Counted from the stretch's first letter, positions 1 to 13,600 are shown. The stretch is 22,399 nucleotides of DNA from Plakobranchus ocellatus (GCA_019648995.1 BLXT01000588.1:4041096-4063494); one strand, 5' to 3'. Notes: generated from the letters alone by a model not told the origin. Numbers and translations: made by a program.

Positions 1-42
<42 letters not shown>

Positions 43-93
43 CAGCAGCAGTAGTAGCATCAGCAGCAGTAACAGCAGCAGTAACAGCAGCAG
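1..93. repeat. TAG/CAG trinucleotide microsatellite
   Basis: About 14 perfect TAG units are followed by an interrupted CAG/TAG/TAA-CAG mixture up to 93. The array starts at the window edge, so its full length is unknown. It is intronic and shows no coding role. Confidence 0.95.
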
Positions 94-407
94 ATATGAG
101 CATTTTATAAATAGTGATGTGACAAATTCAACAAGCGAAAGAAGAACTAGCCATCAGCTATGCCAGTGACATTTGCATCTTTCTAGTGAAATCATATTTC
201 AATTCATGCAAAAAATATTACAGATCATGTCAAAGAATATATTTTTAACATTTTTTGTTGAAACCTGGATGTTAAAACATTTCTAGTGATTAATTCTTAC
301 GTAAAACGTGATAAATGCATCCTACAAAAATTTAGTGTGAAAGTGAAAAAGATGGATTTCCGAACACTAAGAAGCTTATTCATAATTCGCCCCACTGTCC
401 ATTCCAG
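1..407 (+). other. 3' part of the intron upstream of exon 1
   Basis: Non-coding sequence that opens with a TAG/CAG trinucleotide microsatellite (1-93) and ends in the acceptor ccattccag at 399-407. Nothing else is recognised between 94 and 398. The preceding linker-type exon predicted by the alternation lies outside the window. Confidence 0.75.
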
Positions 408-536
408 GCGCCCCACAATCTCATCGACTACGAGATCACCGGAGAAGTATTTTCTCTTCTCTACTTCAACATAGATGACATTGGTCAACTCTACCTTGTA
501 CGCTCTTTGACGGAAGCCAGTGTTGACACTTTTGTT
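408..536 (+). CDS. Exon 1: core exon, cadherin repeat subtype I (43 codons)
   Basis: Begins A-P-H-N, then IDYEITG and YFNID, and ends TFV at donor gtaagt. It encodes the middle strands (about C to E) of a cadherin repeat whose beginning is upstream of the window. The usual TG turn is replaced by D-I-G-Q. The phase-0 acceptor is ttccag. Intron 1 (537-1093) follows and holds nothing recognisable. Confidence 0.85.
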
Positions 537-3500
537 GTAAGTAATAAGAAAAAATAAGGCACTGCAAGCCAAATGTGGAAGACCCATAATTTTTAAACTA
601 ATATACAACTAAATTATATTGACATAATACTATGTCGTATGCTTATATTTACGTGAAGTATAATAAAGAGTAGCTCATTGCTGAGGTATCCAGTTACATG
701 ATTTACTATTAAAGCATGCTATCTTAGATTTCTGACTGATAAAGCAAATAATTAATACCAAAGTAGTCATTTGAACAGTGGCATCACATCACTATACAAA
801 CGAAGCAAATATTGCTAGAATTATCGTGATTATAGCAAACCCAAACAGTATGTGATGTTATTTTTTTTGCATTTTTTATCGCCTCAATGATGTCGCACCA
901 CAAGATCGTTAAAAGCGCTTCGTGTTTGTGATTATGACCACATTGCGTAAGAAACAAAAAAAAAAATCTCTATTATGGCAGAAAAAAGTCAAATCAGTTC
1001 TTAAATCTTTCGAAACAACTGGGCTTTGTTTTCGCTCAGTTACATCGTCAAGCCTGTTTTCCCCAAACCTGTCACTTGTCCATGTCCTCCCAGGTAACGG
1101 TCCGAGCCACAGATCGCGGTGTGCCCTCTACCAGGTCCTCAACAACAGATGCCCGGGTGACGATCAATGTTATACGGAATGAGTTCAGGCCCATATTTTT
1201 TAACCAATCCTACGAGGAGACCATCTCGGAGCTTTCCGTAGTTGGCACTTCAGTTCTCACTGTCAGAGCTAGTGATGCTGATACCAATGTAAGTTTTCTC
1301 GACAATAACTCCACCCATCTAATAAAAGTTATGAAAATATTGATAAGATTTGTTTAGCACATTCAAAGGGTTTAACTGAAAAATACAAGGGAAGGACAGA
1401 TCTGGGTTGAATTATGATAAATTCGTCTATTTTGAGCCACAGAACCGTTTCTATTTAATCATTAACTTTTTAAAAAATCTCATTGGATAGTTGAGTTTTG
1501 CGTTAGTCGCCACATAACCAGGGACTAAAAAAATTGAGAGTATTATAGTTGTAGACCTTACAGTGCGACTGTCATAGCATGCAACCAGATGAGAACTTAA
1601 AAGGGAAGTTTCTGTGATCTAATGTTTTGGCATCACGAGCTTCAAGACTTGAAAAGAGACAGTATTTTTTCCCAACAATGATAACACCTGATTGAGTCAG
1701 AATAAAAAGAGCTATTTTTCTGATTGTGTAAACCATTTTTATTTCTGTTATATATTTTTATGGCCTCCACAACGTATATATTATGCCTACCTAAATCGAA
1801 TATCATCATCCGTTTTCTTTGACTTTTTTTCTTTCTAACGAATATTTTGCTGAAGGATTATTGATGTGAGTAGACAGAAAAAAATTGAACTCCTTTATCA
1901 TGTTACTCTTTGTCTCTTGATTAAAAAGAAACAACATTAAAAAGAGTAACGACAAAAAAAAAAAAAAAAGGCGCGTATGTTTGTTATTCTAATTATTTGT
2001 CTTGTTATATATGTAATAACATTTAATATTAGCCCTGTTATGTGAGAGAGGAACAAAATGTCCTATTAAGGAAATACAATGTATGCTTTTTAAATTCCAC
2101 ATTGATCAGCCCCAGTTCAACCAGATCAGATATGATGCTATAGGTGATGACTCAGCCACGTCCTTCTTGAGCCTGAACGCTGTCACTGGCGTGATCTCAA
2201 CCACTGCTGATCTCACACAGGAGAACGTCAACTTCTACAATGTGAATATCACTCTGCTTTTTTACCTTGATTTACTTGATTCATGGAAAAACCAGTTAAC
2301 GAAACGACTTTAGATAAAATTACTGTAGTATGGAATGCTTGAATGATCTGCCGAGCAGAAAAAAATGAATTGCGCTAAGTCATAAAATGACATAGTTCTG
2401 AGCACTCATCGTGAAACTTTCAATGGTTTTTGAATAGTGAGCAAGACCATGGTTTTGTCTACAAGACGGAGCAATCATACTTCAAGCATTTTAGCAAAAT
2501 TACAAAGTTGTCTCAGAGTTTAGGAGATTGCAAGTAATTTCCAGGTCGCGCTTTTTTTCTTATTCCAAAGAGGGAAAGATGGCTTTTAAATCATTCTCTT
2601 TATTCGAAACATTTTCAAATTTTTTTTTTTTATTTTTGTACTTGCGTGCACATACTCATTCTATTCTACATATAATCCTTCAACTTATTTAGTTTTAACA
2701 AATTACATTATTTCCGCTTTGTTATTGAACCATTATCTTTATTTCCATGATTATACATTTCCTCTCTATTCTATCTCGAGCCTTTTCTCACTTTTTGTGT
2801 CCTAAACGATTATTAACCTCAATACTTTTGATGCTCCAGCTCCGTGTTGTAGCAAGTGACAATGGATCTCCATCTAGAAGCGCCACTGTGGTGGCCAAGA
2901 TTAACATCCTGCGCAACTTCCAGGCGCCTGTCTTCCAGCAGCCCACGTATGTGGCCAACATTTTGGAGACTCAAGCTTTCGGCGTTCCCATCATATCGGT
3001 GCTTGCCACTGATGGCGACAGAGAGGCGAGTGCTAAAATTAAAAGTTTACAGAGAAGATAAATTCTCAGAATGTTACAACCAAACGATTTAAAATAATAT
3101 TTAGTTTCTATAATGATATCATTTTCGCTGTTTCATTAGACTTAGTGACTAATGAAAAGTCTGAATATTGCGATGGCAAAATTTGCGGTTTTTGCAATGT
3201 TTTAATATGATGTATTTTTAGATAAATTAAGAAAGAAGTGATTGTTTTATTTCTAAGTCTTTTAATTATTTAAAGTTTGGCTTTTGAATTTCCGCCAACG
3301 AGCACTTTAGGTCTCGTCCTTTCTGTCACATATAGGCAGTCTCCGGTTGATAATTACTTAATTTTTCTATGATTTAACGTTTGGTCTTTTGTATCAGGCA
3401 CCGCACAACACAGTTTATTATCGGCTGATCGGAAATACCCGAGCACTCAACTTTTTCCAAGTAAACGAGGTTACAGGAGAAGTCAGTGTGAGAACCTCTC

Positions 3501-6500
3501 TCACAACAGACACCGACAGAAGCAGCAACTATCAGGTAAGTCTTTATAACAATTGTTTTTACTACTAGTTCTGATCAAATTTTGGACATGGTAAACGTTT
3601 GTCCCATTTTGGATTTATGCTTTTTGTCCTAGGATTTTTAAACTGTCAGATGTGAGTTAAAAAACAAAACAAAACAATATTCTTGTTTTCTTTTCAGCAT
3701 TAATAATCAAATGAAAAAAAAAAGAAAAAAAAGGGAAGACAAATTCATTTTACAGTCTAACTGTGGTAAGAAGCGAACAAACTTTCTAATTCTAGCAACA
3801 AAAAAAAAATGGGAAAAAAAATTATGGAATCTCTCGCCGAAGCTTTTTTGGCTGTCTTAAATTGTAAACCGACCAACAAAAATAAGCAAAAAAAAAAAAA
3901 AAATCTGCAGATGCATCTACGAATAATGATGCTTTAAGAAAATGTATATGATGTTACAAGCCGTACATCAAAAGATATTGATAACGATTGCCTTGTATTG
4001 ACAGCTAACAATCGAAGCAAGAGACCGCGGCACCCCCGAGTTGGTCTCTGTGACTCCAACTACCGTCCTTATCAATGTGGTAAGAAACCAGAATGCTCCC
4101 GTGTTCATCAACGAGCCATATGGCCGCACAATCTCTCAATCCGTGGCTGCTGGAGAGAGCATTTTCCGTGTCACAGCAGTGGATGCAGACAACCAGGTGA
4201 GCATCATCATCATCATCATCATTATCATCATTATCATCAGCATCATCAACATCATCATCTCACTGACATCGTATCACTATCATAATTACCCTTGTCTTCG
4301 TCATCGTCGAGATCAAAATCATTTTCGACATCTCTATATCTTGCTGCCCTCATTATTACAGTATCATTGATGCCATCATTATAATCATGGTAATTAATCA
4401 TAGATCTTGTAGCATTCGTAATAAACATTATTTCTCTGTAACAAAATGGTCCTATATGCAGAATTATATACATATATATGTATTATATCTATATACACAT
4501 TTATAATATGCAGCGAACATACTGAATTGTTACTTGTCAGACACACCTTACCTTGTAACATATCTCCTCCAGAACAACAACATTGATCCAGTCTCATACT
4601 CGATTGTCGGGCTGGATGCAGCTCCAACCTTCTTCAGCATCGACTCTGCCACTGGAATCATCACCCTGTCTCAGAGCCTGATCACAGACATCGCAACTAC
4701 GTACCAGGTACAGTGTACCAGATTATAATATCAGCTTTTTATCAAAGGCTGACTCCCACTAATTTTTTTTCACTTAATTCTCCATTGTGTAACACACCTT
4801 TTAATTTGATGTGCATTAGAAATTAAAGAAGAGTCTAAAGAAAAAAATAGCCAAAAAAAACAAAAAAACAAAAACAAAAAACAAAAAACAAAAACAAAAA
4901 AAACAATACATAAACGGAAAGAATTCCATTCATTTTTATATGCTCTTAACTAGACATGTGCTGAGTTAGTTGAAATCCTTTTCAATGGTATTTTTTTTTG
5001 TTTTTTTGTTGCTTTTTTTAGATCTTAGTGCAAGCGGTGGACAGCGGTGTTCCTGCCCTAGCTGACCTGTCCACAGTGACCATTACAGTCAACCGCAACT
5101 TGAATTCCCCAGTTTTTGTTCAGAATGTGTACAACGTGACAATTCTGGAAACAAGGCCTCTGGGAGAGACTTTTGTCACTGTCAGGGCTACAGATGCAGA
5201 TCTTGTTGTAAGTTTCACGAGAATCTGAAATATTTTTGTTAAAGTTTGAATTACAATGTGAAAAATAGAGAGATCGTGATTGTTAGAGTTTGCATGACAC
5301 TGTGAAAAATAGATAGATAGTAGTTATTTAAGATATAATCACATTGAGAAAAATGTGTTGCAAATGGTTATTGTGGTTAAACTAAATCTGTGACAAATAT
5401 AGAGTTAAGGGCTATTAAAATGTAAAACTTATTGTCAAAAATGTATATAGTGGACAGTAAAAGCAACACTGAGATACGGTATAACCTAATAGGTGTTGCC
5501 AGTTATCGCAATAGTAGCCAAATCTACCACAAGTTAAACATGGTGCTAGTGTGTTCAACACGGAGACTCTTCGCGTAGCTATAGGAAAAGCCATAAACGT
5601 AAAAGAACCAGCAGTGTTTAATAATACAAATTATAAAAACTATTTTGCCAAATGAGCGAGCTTAAAAGCAGAAACTATCGTCTTTGTACTTTAATCATTT
5701 ATTATTTTGAACAAACTATAAAAACACAAAGAAATCAGTTTGGACATTTATTACCCTCTAGTTTGCGGTTTTTTTGTGAAAGTGAGAAGACAATAGGAAA
5801 AAATGGAATGCAGGTTATTTTTTTCATCAAGGAACTGTATCCATGTACATGTAATTATATATATTTTTCTTATTAATTTTATGTTTCTCTGTCGTTGCAG
5901 TCACCAAACAACATAGTGAACTATCGCGGAGTTAGCACTCAGCTAGCTCTTGAGTATTTCCTGGTGAACAGCGTCACTGGAGATATCTCAGTCAGATCTG
6001 TGCGACTCTCAACAGATGCTAACACTCTCTACACGGTACACTTTAAAATAAGTAAATTATGCTCTTGCGTTATAATCGAGTTTTTTTTTCAAAGTATATT
6101 TAATTCATGTGAGTATATGCTCGCTGAAGTAAACCATTTCAATATGCATCACTTTAGAACAGCATCGTTCTTAGGATTCTATAATCCTAGAAGAACTTAA
6201 GTATCAAAAATCTTCGCAATTCATCTAAAGCGATTGATTTTTTAGACAGTGTTTTCACTATTCATCTAAAGCGATTGATTTTTTAGACAGTGTTTTCACT
6301 ATTCATCGAAAGCGATTGATTTTTTAAATAGTTAGTGTCTTCATTGAGATTTACAGAGATCAAAATTTAAATAAACTATTGCTTCACTCTCTTTGCAAAT
6401 CTATACAGTTGACAGTACAAGCCCAGGATCTCGGCGTCCCTGCGCCTCTCATTGCATCGCCTTCGGCTATTGTGAACATCAACGTTGTTCGTAATCAGTT

Positions 6501-9500
6501 CGCTCCCCAGTTCATTAACACTCCTTACCAGAGTACCATCCAGCCGGGGACAAGCCCTGGCTCAAACATCTTTAGAGTCACTGCTACTGATGATGACCTT
6601 AGTGTAAGTTTGTGAAAACACACACACTGCTATAGACAGCTAATATACCATGAAAACCAACTGTGCAAATTTTATTGCCTGTTTCTTCTTAAAATAAGAA
6701 TTTCGCTTCAACATATCAATTTTGAATACTACATCAAATAAAAATACAACTGTGACTACATCAGAACAAATTAAGATGTTTATTCTTGTTTTCACTACCA
6801 GGCTCCGTATAACGTGGTTTCCTACAGTATCATCAGCGACCAAGCAGGATCAAATTTCTTTTCTATCAGCTCACAGACCGGTGATATATTCCTTCAGAAC
6901 AGCATCTTCAATGACGCTGCACCTTCATACAGGGTCAGTAACGACAGTCTTTTTTCATATGTTCTTTATATGTAACACTTCATGGAAATGACAAAATTTC
7001 AGGTGGTAGCTTTAGGTACACAAAACAAGTTTCGAAGATTAAAACTCAAAAAACTAAAGGCTGAAAAAAAAATTGCATATTTCAATAACAATATAAAGCT
7101 GCGAGACTTTGATATCAAATAAAAGCGAAGCCACAGCCTCCAGTGTACTTCTTTTGTAAATGAATTACTAAAATGAGTCTCGCCGACAGTGAATAAATCA
7201 TATCAGTTCAAAAGAGTTAGGAAGAATTGTTTTAAAAGGGACAACAGTTCTACTCGCCAGTGAGTCGGTCACACATAGAAGTAAATATTTGATACATATT
7301 CAATCTTAATTTTCATATTGCATTTAAACTAGTCACCATGTTTTGTAAAGGAGAATACTTATGTGGATAAGAAAGAAAGATATTTAGAGAGTACCAGGGC
7401 CGCTGATGTGCTATCTCGATGCTTGATCTTACTAAAAGATTGAAATGAAGAATTCATTTTGTTGTATAATTATTTGATAAGGCTATTCAAATGTACAATT
7501 TTTTTTATCGCGTAGACTACCATGTGGATCTAGAAAGCAAGAAATGTAAGAGAACAGAAGTAAAAAAAAAAAACTCGTTTCTAAAAAATCCTTCAATACT
7601 TTCGATTGTCCAAAGAGCATAGTTATCGTCCTCCTTTTTAGTTCGTTCCATATTAACTGAACTTTATCCTAAAAGATAGATATCTAACCTCAACTGGGAA
7701 ACATCCTCGCTTTAAACCTGGCAGTAACTCTCCACAGATTCTCGTGCAAGCCATAGATGGTGGCAATCCTGCTCGCGCCGCCTATGCTGTTGTGACATTG
7801 ACAGTGAACCGAAATCTGGCTACTCCTGTCTGGGTTGATCCTGGCCCACCGGGATACACCGTCACCCGCAGCGTCCCCGAAACCATCCTTATATCCGATC
7901 TGATCTATGCTTTAACAGCCACTGACGCAGACACCTCAGTGAGTAACTTGCACTGGCTTTATAATGTTTCTTCACGTCTTATCAATCAATTCTGAAATGT
8001 ATGTAAATTTTTACTACTTACGGATCAGTCTTCAAATGTTTTCGCATTGAAGTATAGAGAGGCTAAAAAGAATTATGAGGTCCCGGCAGCACTGTAAAAT
8101 CTCATCCAAAATTTAGTCTTCCTATCTTTATTAAAAACGACTAGTTCTAAGTCAAAACTTTAATCGATTTCATGTACCTTCTTCTGTTCTATATATTTCA
8201 AAATGTGATTTTTTTCCCCTTAAAGCTTCACATATAAATACCATTCAAAGCAAACTCTTTATACCGAATGTTTTCATCTTATTAGAACTTTGAAAGCATT
8301 GTTAAGTAATTGTCTTTGTTTTTTCACGTCCAAGTTATTTTCTATTCAGGATATTTCTGAAAGTGAAAGCAAAAATTGTAAATATTGTTAGTTATATTCA
8401 TTTCATTCCTTTACTGAGGTACATAATGTCTTATATATGTATTGAGCTATTGTTGTTGTTTTTTACAGGCTCCTTACAATCAGGTGGAATTTACGATTGT
8501 TGGTGATGCTGACGCCAGCTTCTACTTTAACGTAGACGCTAACAGCGGCGAAGTCAGGCTAAGGTCATCTCTTTTACAGGACACACAGAACTTCTACACG
8601 GTCAGTCTATGTGCTTTATATATAATTTATGATTGTTTCCTTTCTTTGCGTTTATTGAGCTTCATTTGTAGAACAGAGAGATCTATACAAGTCAAATGCG
8701 TTCTGATGAAAATATTCTACTCATTGTCAATACTTTTAAACGTCTTTAATATAGACGGCTATAATATTAGAATGTTGTATATCCACGGTGTATGCTTGGT
8801 TACATCAAAACGAGAATATTTTGTATATCTCAGAGGCAATATAAAACAAGATATTTTCAATAAACGATTCTAATGTAGCGTATCAAGTCTTGCCGTTCTG
8901 AATTGTAATCAATGTATATTTGTTTTATTTTGAAAAGTGATAATAATCAGATTTTCTTTCTCTACTTACATTAATGGCAAAAATTAACTCTTTAGAAATG
9001 ATCTCTAGACTCAATTCACACGGAAAATCTATTTCTTAAAATTTTCTCCACGATTAATCATCTTTACAAATGCTTATGCCGGACTCTCCACCTCTCTGCA
9101 CTGAATGTATGCCACAGGTTCTTGTGCAAATTTCCGATAGAGGCGAACCTTCAAATGTTGCCCAGCAGACGGCAACAGTTCAGGTGAATGTGTTCCGCAA
9201 CCAGAATACCCCTGCCTTCTTGAACACGCCGTATGCCACGACTATACAGGAAAATACAGGCCTGGGACAGTCCATCTTTAGGGTGACAGCAAATGATGCA
9301 GATGCCGCTGTAAGTGTCCTTGTTTACTTTATTTCTCAAACAACGAAATATCCTTTTATCGACGCTAAATGCAGATTAATGTCCTGGATATGACTTTAAA
9401 CTGCATCCGTCGGTCAGTTGGCGAGTAAGCCGGTAACCTCATCAATTTAAAATTGATGAAGAGGGCAGTGGGACCTATTAGCACTAAAAATAATAAGGTC

Positions 9501-10612
9501 TGCAAAGGGCCGAAGATCCTTAACAGAACAACGGCCATCCATAGATTTCCACTGCCTTGGGGGTTTAGAGCCCGTGCAGAAACCGGCAGTGGGCAAAGGA
9601 AAACCACTGCTGTAGCTTTCCAAGAAAAAAAATCATGATTCAAAACCAAACTGTAAACCTAGTAGAGGTAGACAGACAGAAACTTTTTTGAAAGTCTTAA
9701 ATAATGGGCAAAGGCAAGGGTAGTTTTATGAGGTTAACTGAGAATAGGTTTGAGTGGAGGAACATGATCGCCAATACCTGTTCTAGATCGGATACCCAAA
9801 GAAGAAGAAATGCAGATTGAAAATGCAGTTGAAGGAAACTTCAATCTAAAGCCATTCCAAATAGAAAGCGCATGAAAAAAGACCAATCTCAAGATAACAA
9901 TTATTTAATTTTTTTTAGTGGGAAGAAAAAAGAGACAACTATGATTTCAGAACTTTGAGTTCAAGTTGCCTAAGTAAGACCAAAGTTCATTTCCATTACT
10001 ATCATCATAAGACCGCACTACAAGTAAGAAAAGTATACAAATACTGCACTACCGGAATTACTTCCCCAAATTGTACAAAGAGATAAATATATTATATATA
10101 TTTAAAACTCATCTGCAAGGTATGTTCTAGAACAAATTCCATTACCACGAGTTATTATCCGTCGATTGCAAAAGTGATTAAGAATAAGTTTAATCTATCT
10201 ACAAGATACATCCCTGTGCGATTTCTGTTTCCATGACTATTATTCTCAGATTGCAGAAAGATATAAAAATATATTTTAATTTATGTACAAGGTACTTTTA
10301 TAAAAAGTTTTCCCTTTCCAAGGCAAATTTTTAAAGTTGTGGATACCGTTTTAATTTCAAAAGGGCACATTCGAGGTTGTCAGATATGAGATAATTGGAG
10401 ATGACGAAGCTCCAGTCTACTTCCAAGTGGATCCACAGACCGGAGTTATCAGTGTGAGGTCTTCCCTGACAACAGCCTCCGATAGTGTTTACGTGAGTAT
10501 CAATGTATGGCTCTTTATTTAAAGAGGCCACATACATTCGCAGTGAGATGAAGAGGGGTGTGGGAAGTAGGGTGGGGAGAGAAAGTCAAAAAGGTAGAGA
10601 TTAAAAAGAGCA

Positions 10613-10677
<65 letters not shown>

Positions 10678-13600
10678 CAGAGAGAGAGAGGGAGAGAGAG
10701 GGAGAGAGAGACGTTAGAGGTAGGAAGATAGAAGGAAAGAATAAAATATTACTTTTTTATCCGATGTAGCAAAACTAATTATATCGCAAGAGAAAGAAAT
10801 AACAAAAACAGAACATTTTTATCTCTTTAATGAACCTTCAAAAACACTAACTAGCAATGCGTGAAGCAAAGTATTCAATCATGTCAAAATTATTGTTTTC
10901 TTCGGGTTAAAAAATAATAATTGATCTAATTGTAATTTTTATGACGTACGTAAATGCGGAACTATTTGGAGAAACCATGCACACAGAATCTTTGAACCAT
11001 CTTACCTTCATAAGGTCCGGGTTCGTGCCTTTGACAATGGAGGCCCAGTACCACGCAGTAACACAACAGTGCTTCGCGTCTCCATCCTACGCAATCTGAA
11101 CAGACCGTTGATCAACCCATTACTTTATACGACAGTAATTCCTGATACTACACCCTTGGGCTCCACTGTGGTCAAAGTGAACGCCACAGATGCCGACTCT
11201 GGGGTAAGAAATATTGCCATTGTCTCAGACTTTAGGTTAGTTTTCTGAAACTCAGAAATTGATGAAAACGATTAACAAAAATAATAATGGTAATTAAAGC
11301 GATAAACATAATTGAAGACGACGATGGCGACGAACGACGACAGCGACGACGATCGTGACGACGACAAAGAGGAAGAAATGCACCACCACCACACCAATAA
11401 GAGTAGCATCAACAGCAATTTTTTTTTAAACTCGGTCTTTTCGAGTAGTAGATAGCTGGTCTTTATTTACTCCCGAAAATATATGGGATGGATTATAGTT
11501 TTGATTAGAGGACTGAAAATGCTCTAAAAATTAAATAATGATGAACACGAATGCACTCAAATCTGAAAAAAATGCACTTGATTCTTAGAAGATATTTAAT
11601 GATCCAAAGAGGCAAAGTCTGTTTCTCTAACAATGATATAGTTCAATCATCGAACAAAAGATATTTTTCGTTGTTGTGGGAATCCATCCGAATTTAATAG
11701 CATTGTACGTATTAAATATTGACATGGACTTTTTTTGCAGGACTAGAATGCATATTCTGATGGTTGTATTTTTTCATCTACGTTGTTTTTTTTTCATAAT
11801 ATGAGGAAAAATTGTATTGACCCTCAGATTTTTTTCTTGCTGCGGGACATAAATACATGTTTTACTATTTGCATTCCTTTAAATGCGATCTAATTCTACA
11901 TATTGCGACGCTGCTAGTAGAACCAAAAAAAAAAAAAGAAAAAAAATTATGGCCTTTTTTATCCCCTTTATTAGCCTCCCCAGAACACAATTCGCTTTAC
12001 ATCTCGAGGAGCGAACCCGGCATCTGAGCAGTTCTTCTATGTGGACACCATCACTGGGGAAGTGTCGGTCAAACAAGCTCTGACTCTCGATACCAACCAA
12101 AATTCTTTTTACGAGGTGAGGAGGCATAGACTCTCCATTTCATAAAGAATTTATGAGGTTTCACTCAAGGCTAAAGATTCAATATCTATGATAAAGCAAA
12201 GCTTTTGCGAAGTTGATATCTTCCTATACTTGTTTCGATTGAACGCTCATAATAATCATCTGGAATGATATTTGAGTTAGAAAATAGGGCAAAACGATTT
12301 AAGGAAAATGGTCTGTAAATAAGAAAAAGGAAACTTTGAATAGATAGTACATTTAAAAAAAATACGATAAGTTTTGGCAATCAAGAAAAGGCAGAAAAAT
12401 TATGTTTCAGGTCTCCATCCTGTGTAATCTGAACAGATCTTTGATCTACCTATTATTTTGTAAAACAAATGATTTGGAAAAAAAAATCAACAAAAACAAA
12501 AAAAAAAGTATTCCAGTTACTTGCTCCTCTTTTTTTGGACCAGATTTCCACTTCCCTAGTCCTTTGCCCTAATCTTTTGTTTCGATTTTCATATCTGTCA
12601 TATTAAAATGTAATAATGAATAATCATATTGAGGCACTTCGTGTGTTCTTCACAGCTCTTTGTTGGTGCTGTGGATCTGGGAGTCACTCCCTTGCAAGCC
12701 CCTGAAGAGGCTCGGGTTCAGATCACAGTAACAAGGAACTTGAACACACCCATCTTTGTGAATACGCCGTACGTAGTAACTATCCCTGAGACTGAAGTGA
12801 TCACCACGAGCATCCTGGCCGTGAGCGTGTTTGACGCTGATACAGTGGTGAGTCAGATTCCTCACTCAAACACAACAATGCTATTTGTGTAGGATTCTAG
12901 ACAGCTTCCTCTTCTACCCTCATTTTTGTTTGTTTGTTCAAAGGCGTATTCATTCATTCTTTTCCTAAATCGTAACGCTCCTTTGATTGCTGAATATAAT
13001 ATTTCTTCATGTTAAAGAATAATCTTTGCCATTCGCAAAAAAGCAACAACCATTACGTGACATTATACGTTAAAATATCCCAGCCTTTTTAAGAACAAGT
13101 CAATTCAATTTTGCTATTTTTAATACTAGACCTGATACATTGCTCTTTTTTTTTCTTCTATTTTTCACCCTTCAGATCCCGTTCAATGAGGTCTCTTTAA
13201 GAGCGATCGGCGATGGTCAAGCCACTGCCTATTTCTCTATTGACAACGCAGGTGATATCCGAGTGACTAGAGATTTGAGACTCGACACAACAGATGTCTA
13301 CACGGTAATGCGCCGATCTTATGTCAAAGCGTCTAAACATTGCTTGTCTGACGTAAATTCTAATCAGTCACATTATCATGTCTAAATTTAGAAAAAAATC
13401 AGAAATTAAGATTCTTGATTGAATTTCTACTCCCGATAACTTTAATTGATGCATCAGTTAATAGGTTCGCAATTTTGTTATTATGACAGTTAACTGGGAA
13501 GTTTGTTTGCGGTAGTCTATTTACCTGTAAATAACACTTTTGAAAGTTTAATGCAGGGATTCGGCTCTGTGTATTGAAGTTGATTCCTCCCTCTTCTTCA

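Noticed and set aside
1-93. CRISPR-like or regulatory reading of the TAG/CAG array
   Set aside because: It is a simple trinucleotide microsatellite without spacers, in an intron of an animal gene.
3998-4285. His-rich open frame ending in a poly-His run
   Set aside because: Out-of-frame reading of exon 6 that continues into the ATC/CAT microsatellite. The His run is a repeat by-product.
4541-4572. Extended upstream start for exon 7 using the AG at 4539-4540
   Set aside because: It would not be in phase 0, unlike every other exon, and would add residues absent from all paralogous core exons.
9365-9649. 94-codon minus-strand open frame in intron 14, considered as a possible gene or transposon fragment
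   Set aside because: No recognisable protein family. The openness goes with the GC-richer repeat-like block, which is reported as a possible element instead.
11315-11394. Possible acidic (Asp-rich) exon in intron 16
   Set aside because: The GAC run changes frame and meets a stop, there are no splice sites of the right phase, and the exon alternation leaves no room for it.
12411-12462. Functional alternative exon in intron 17
   Set aside because: Although it follows a tttcag and stays open, it lacks the first third and last third of a linker exon and has no donor at a useful place. It is treated as a relict.
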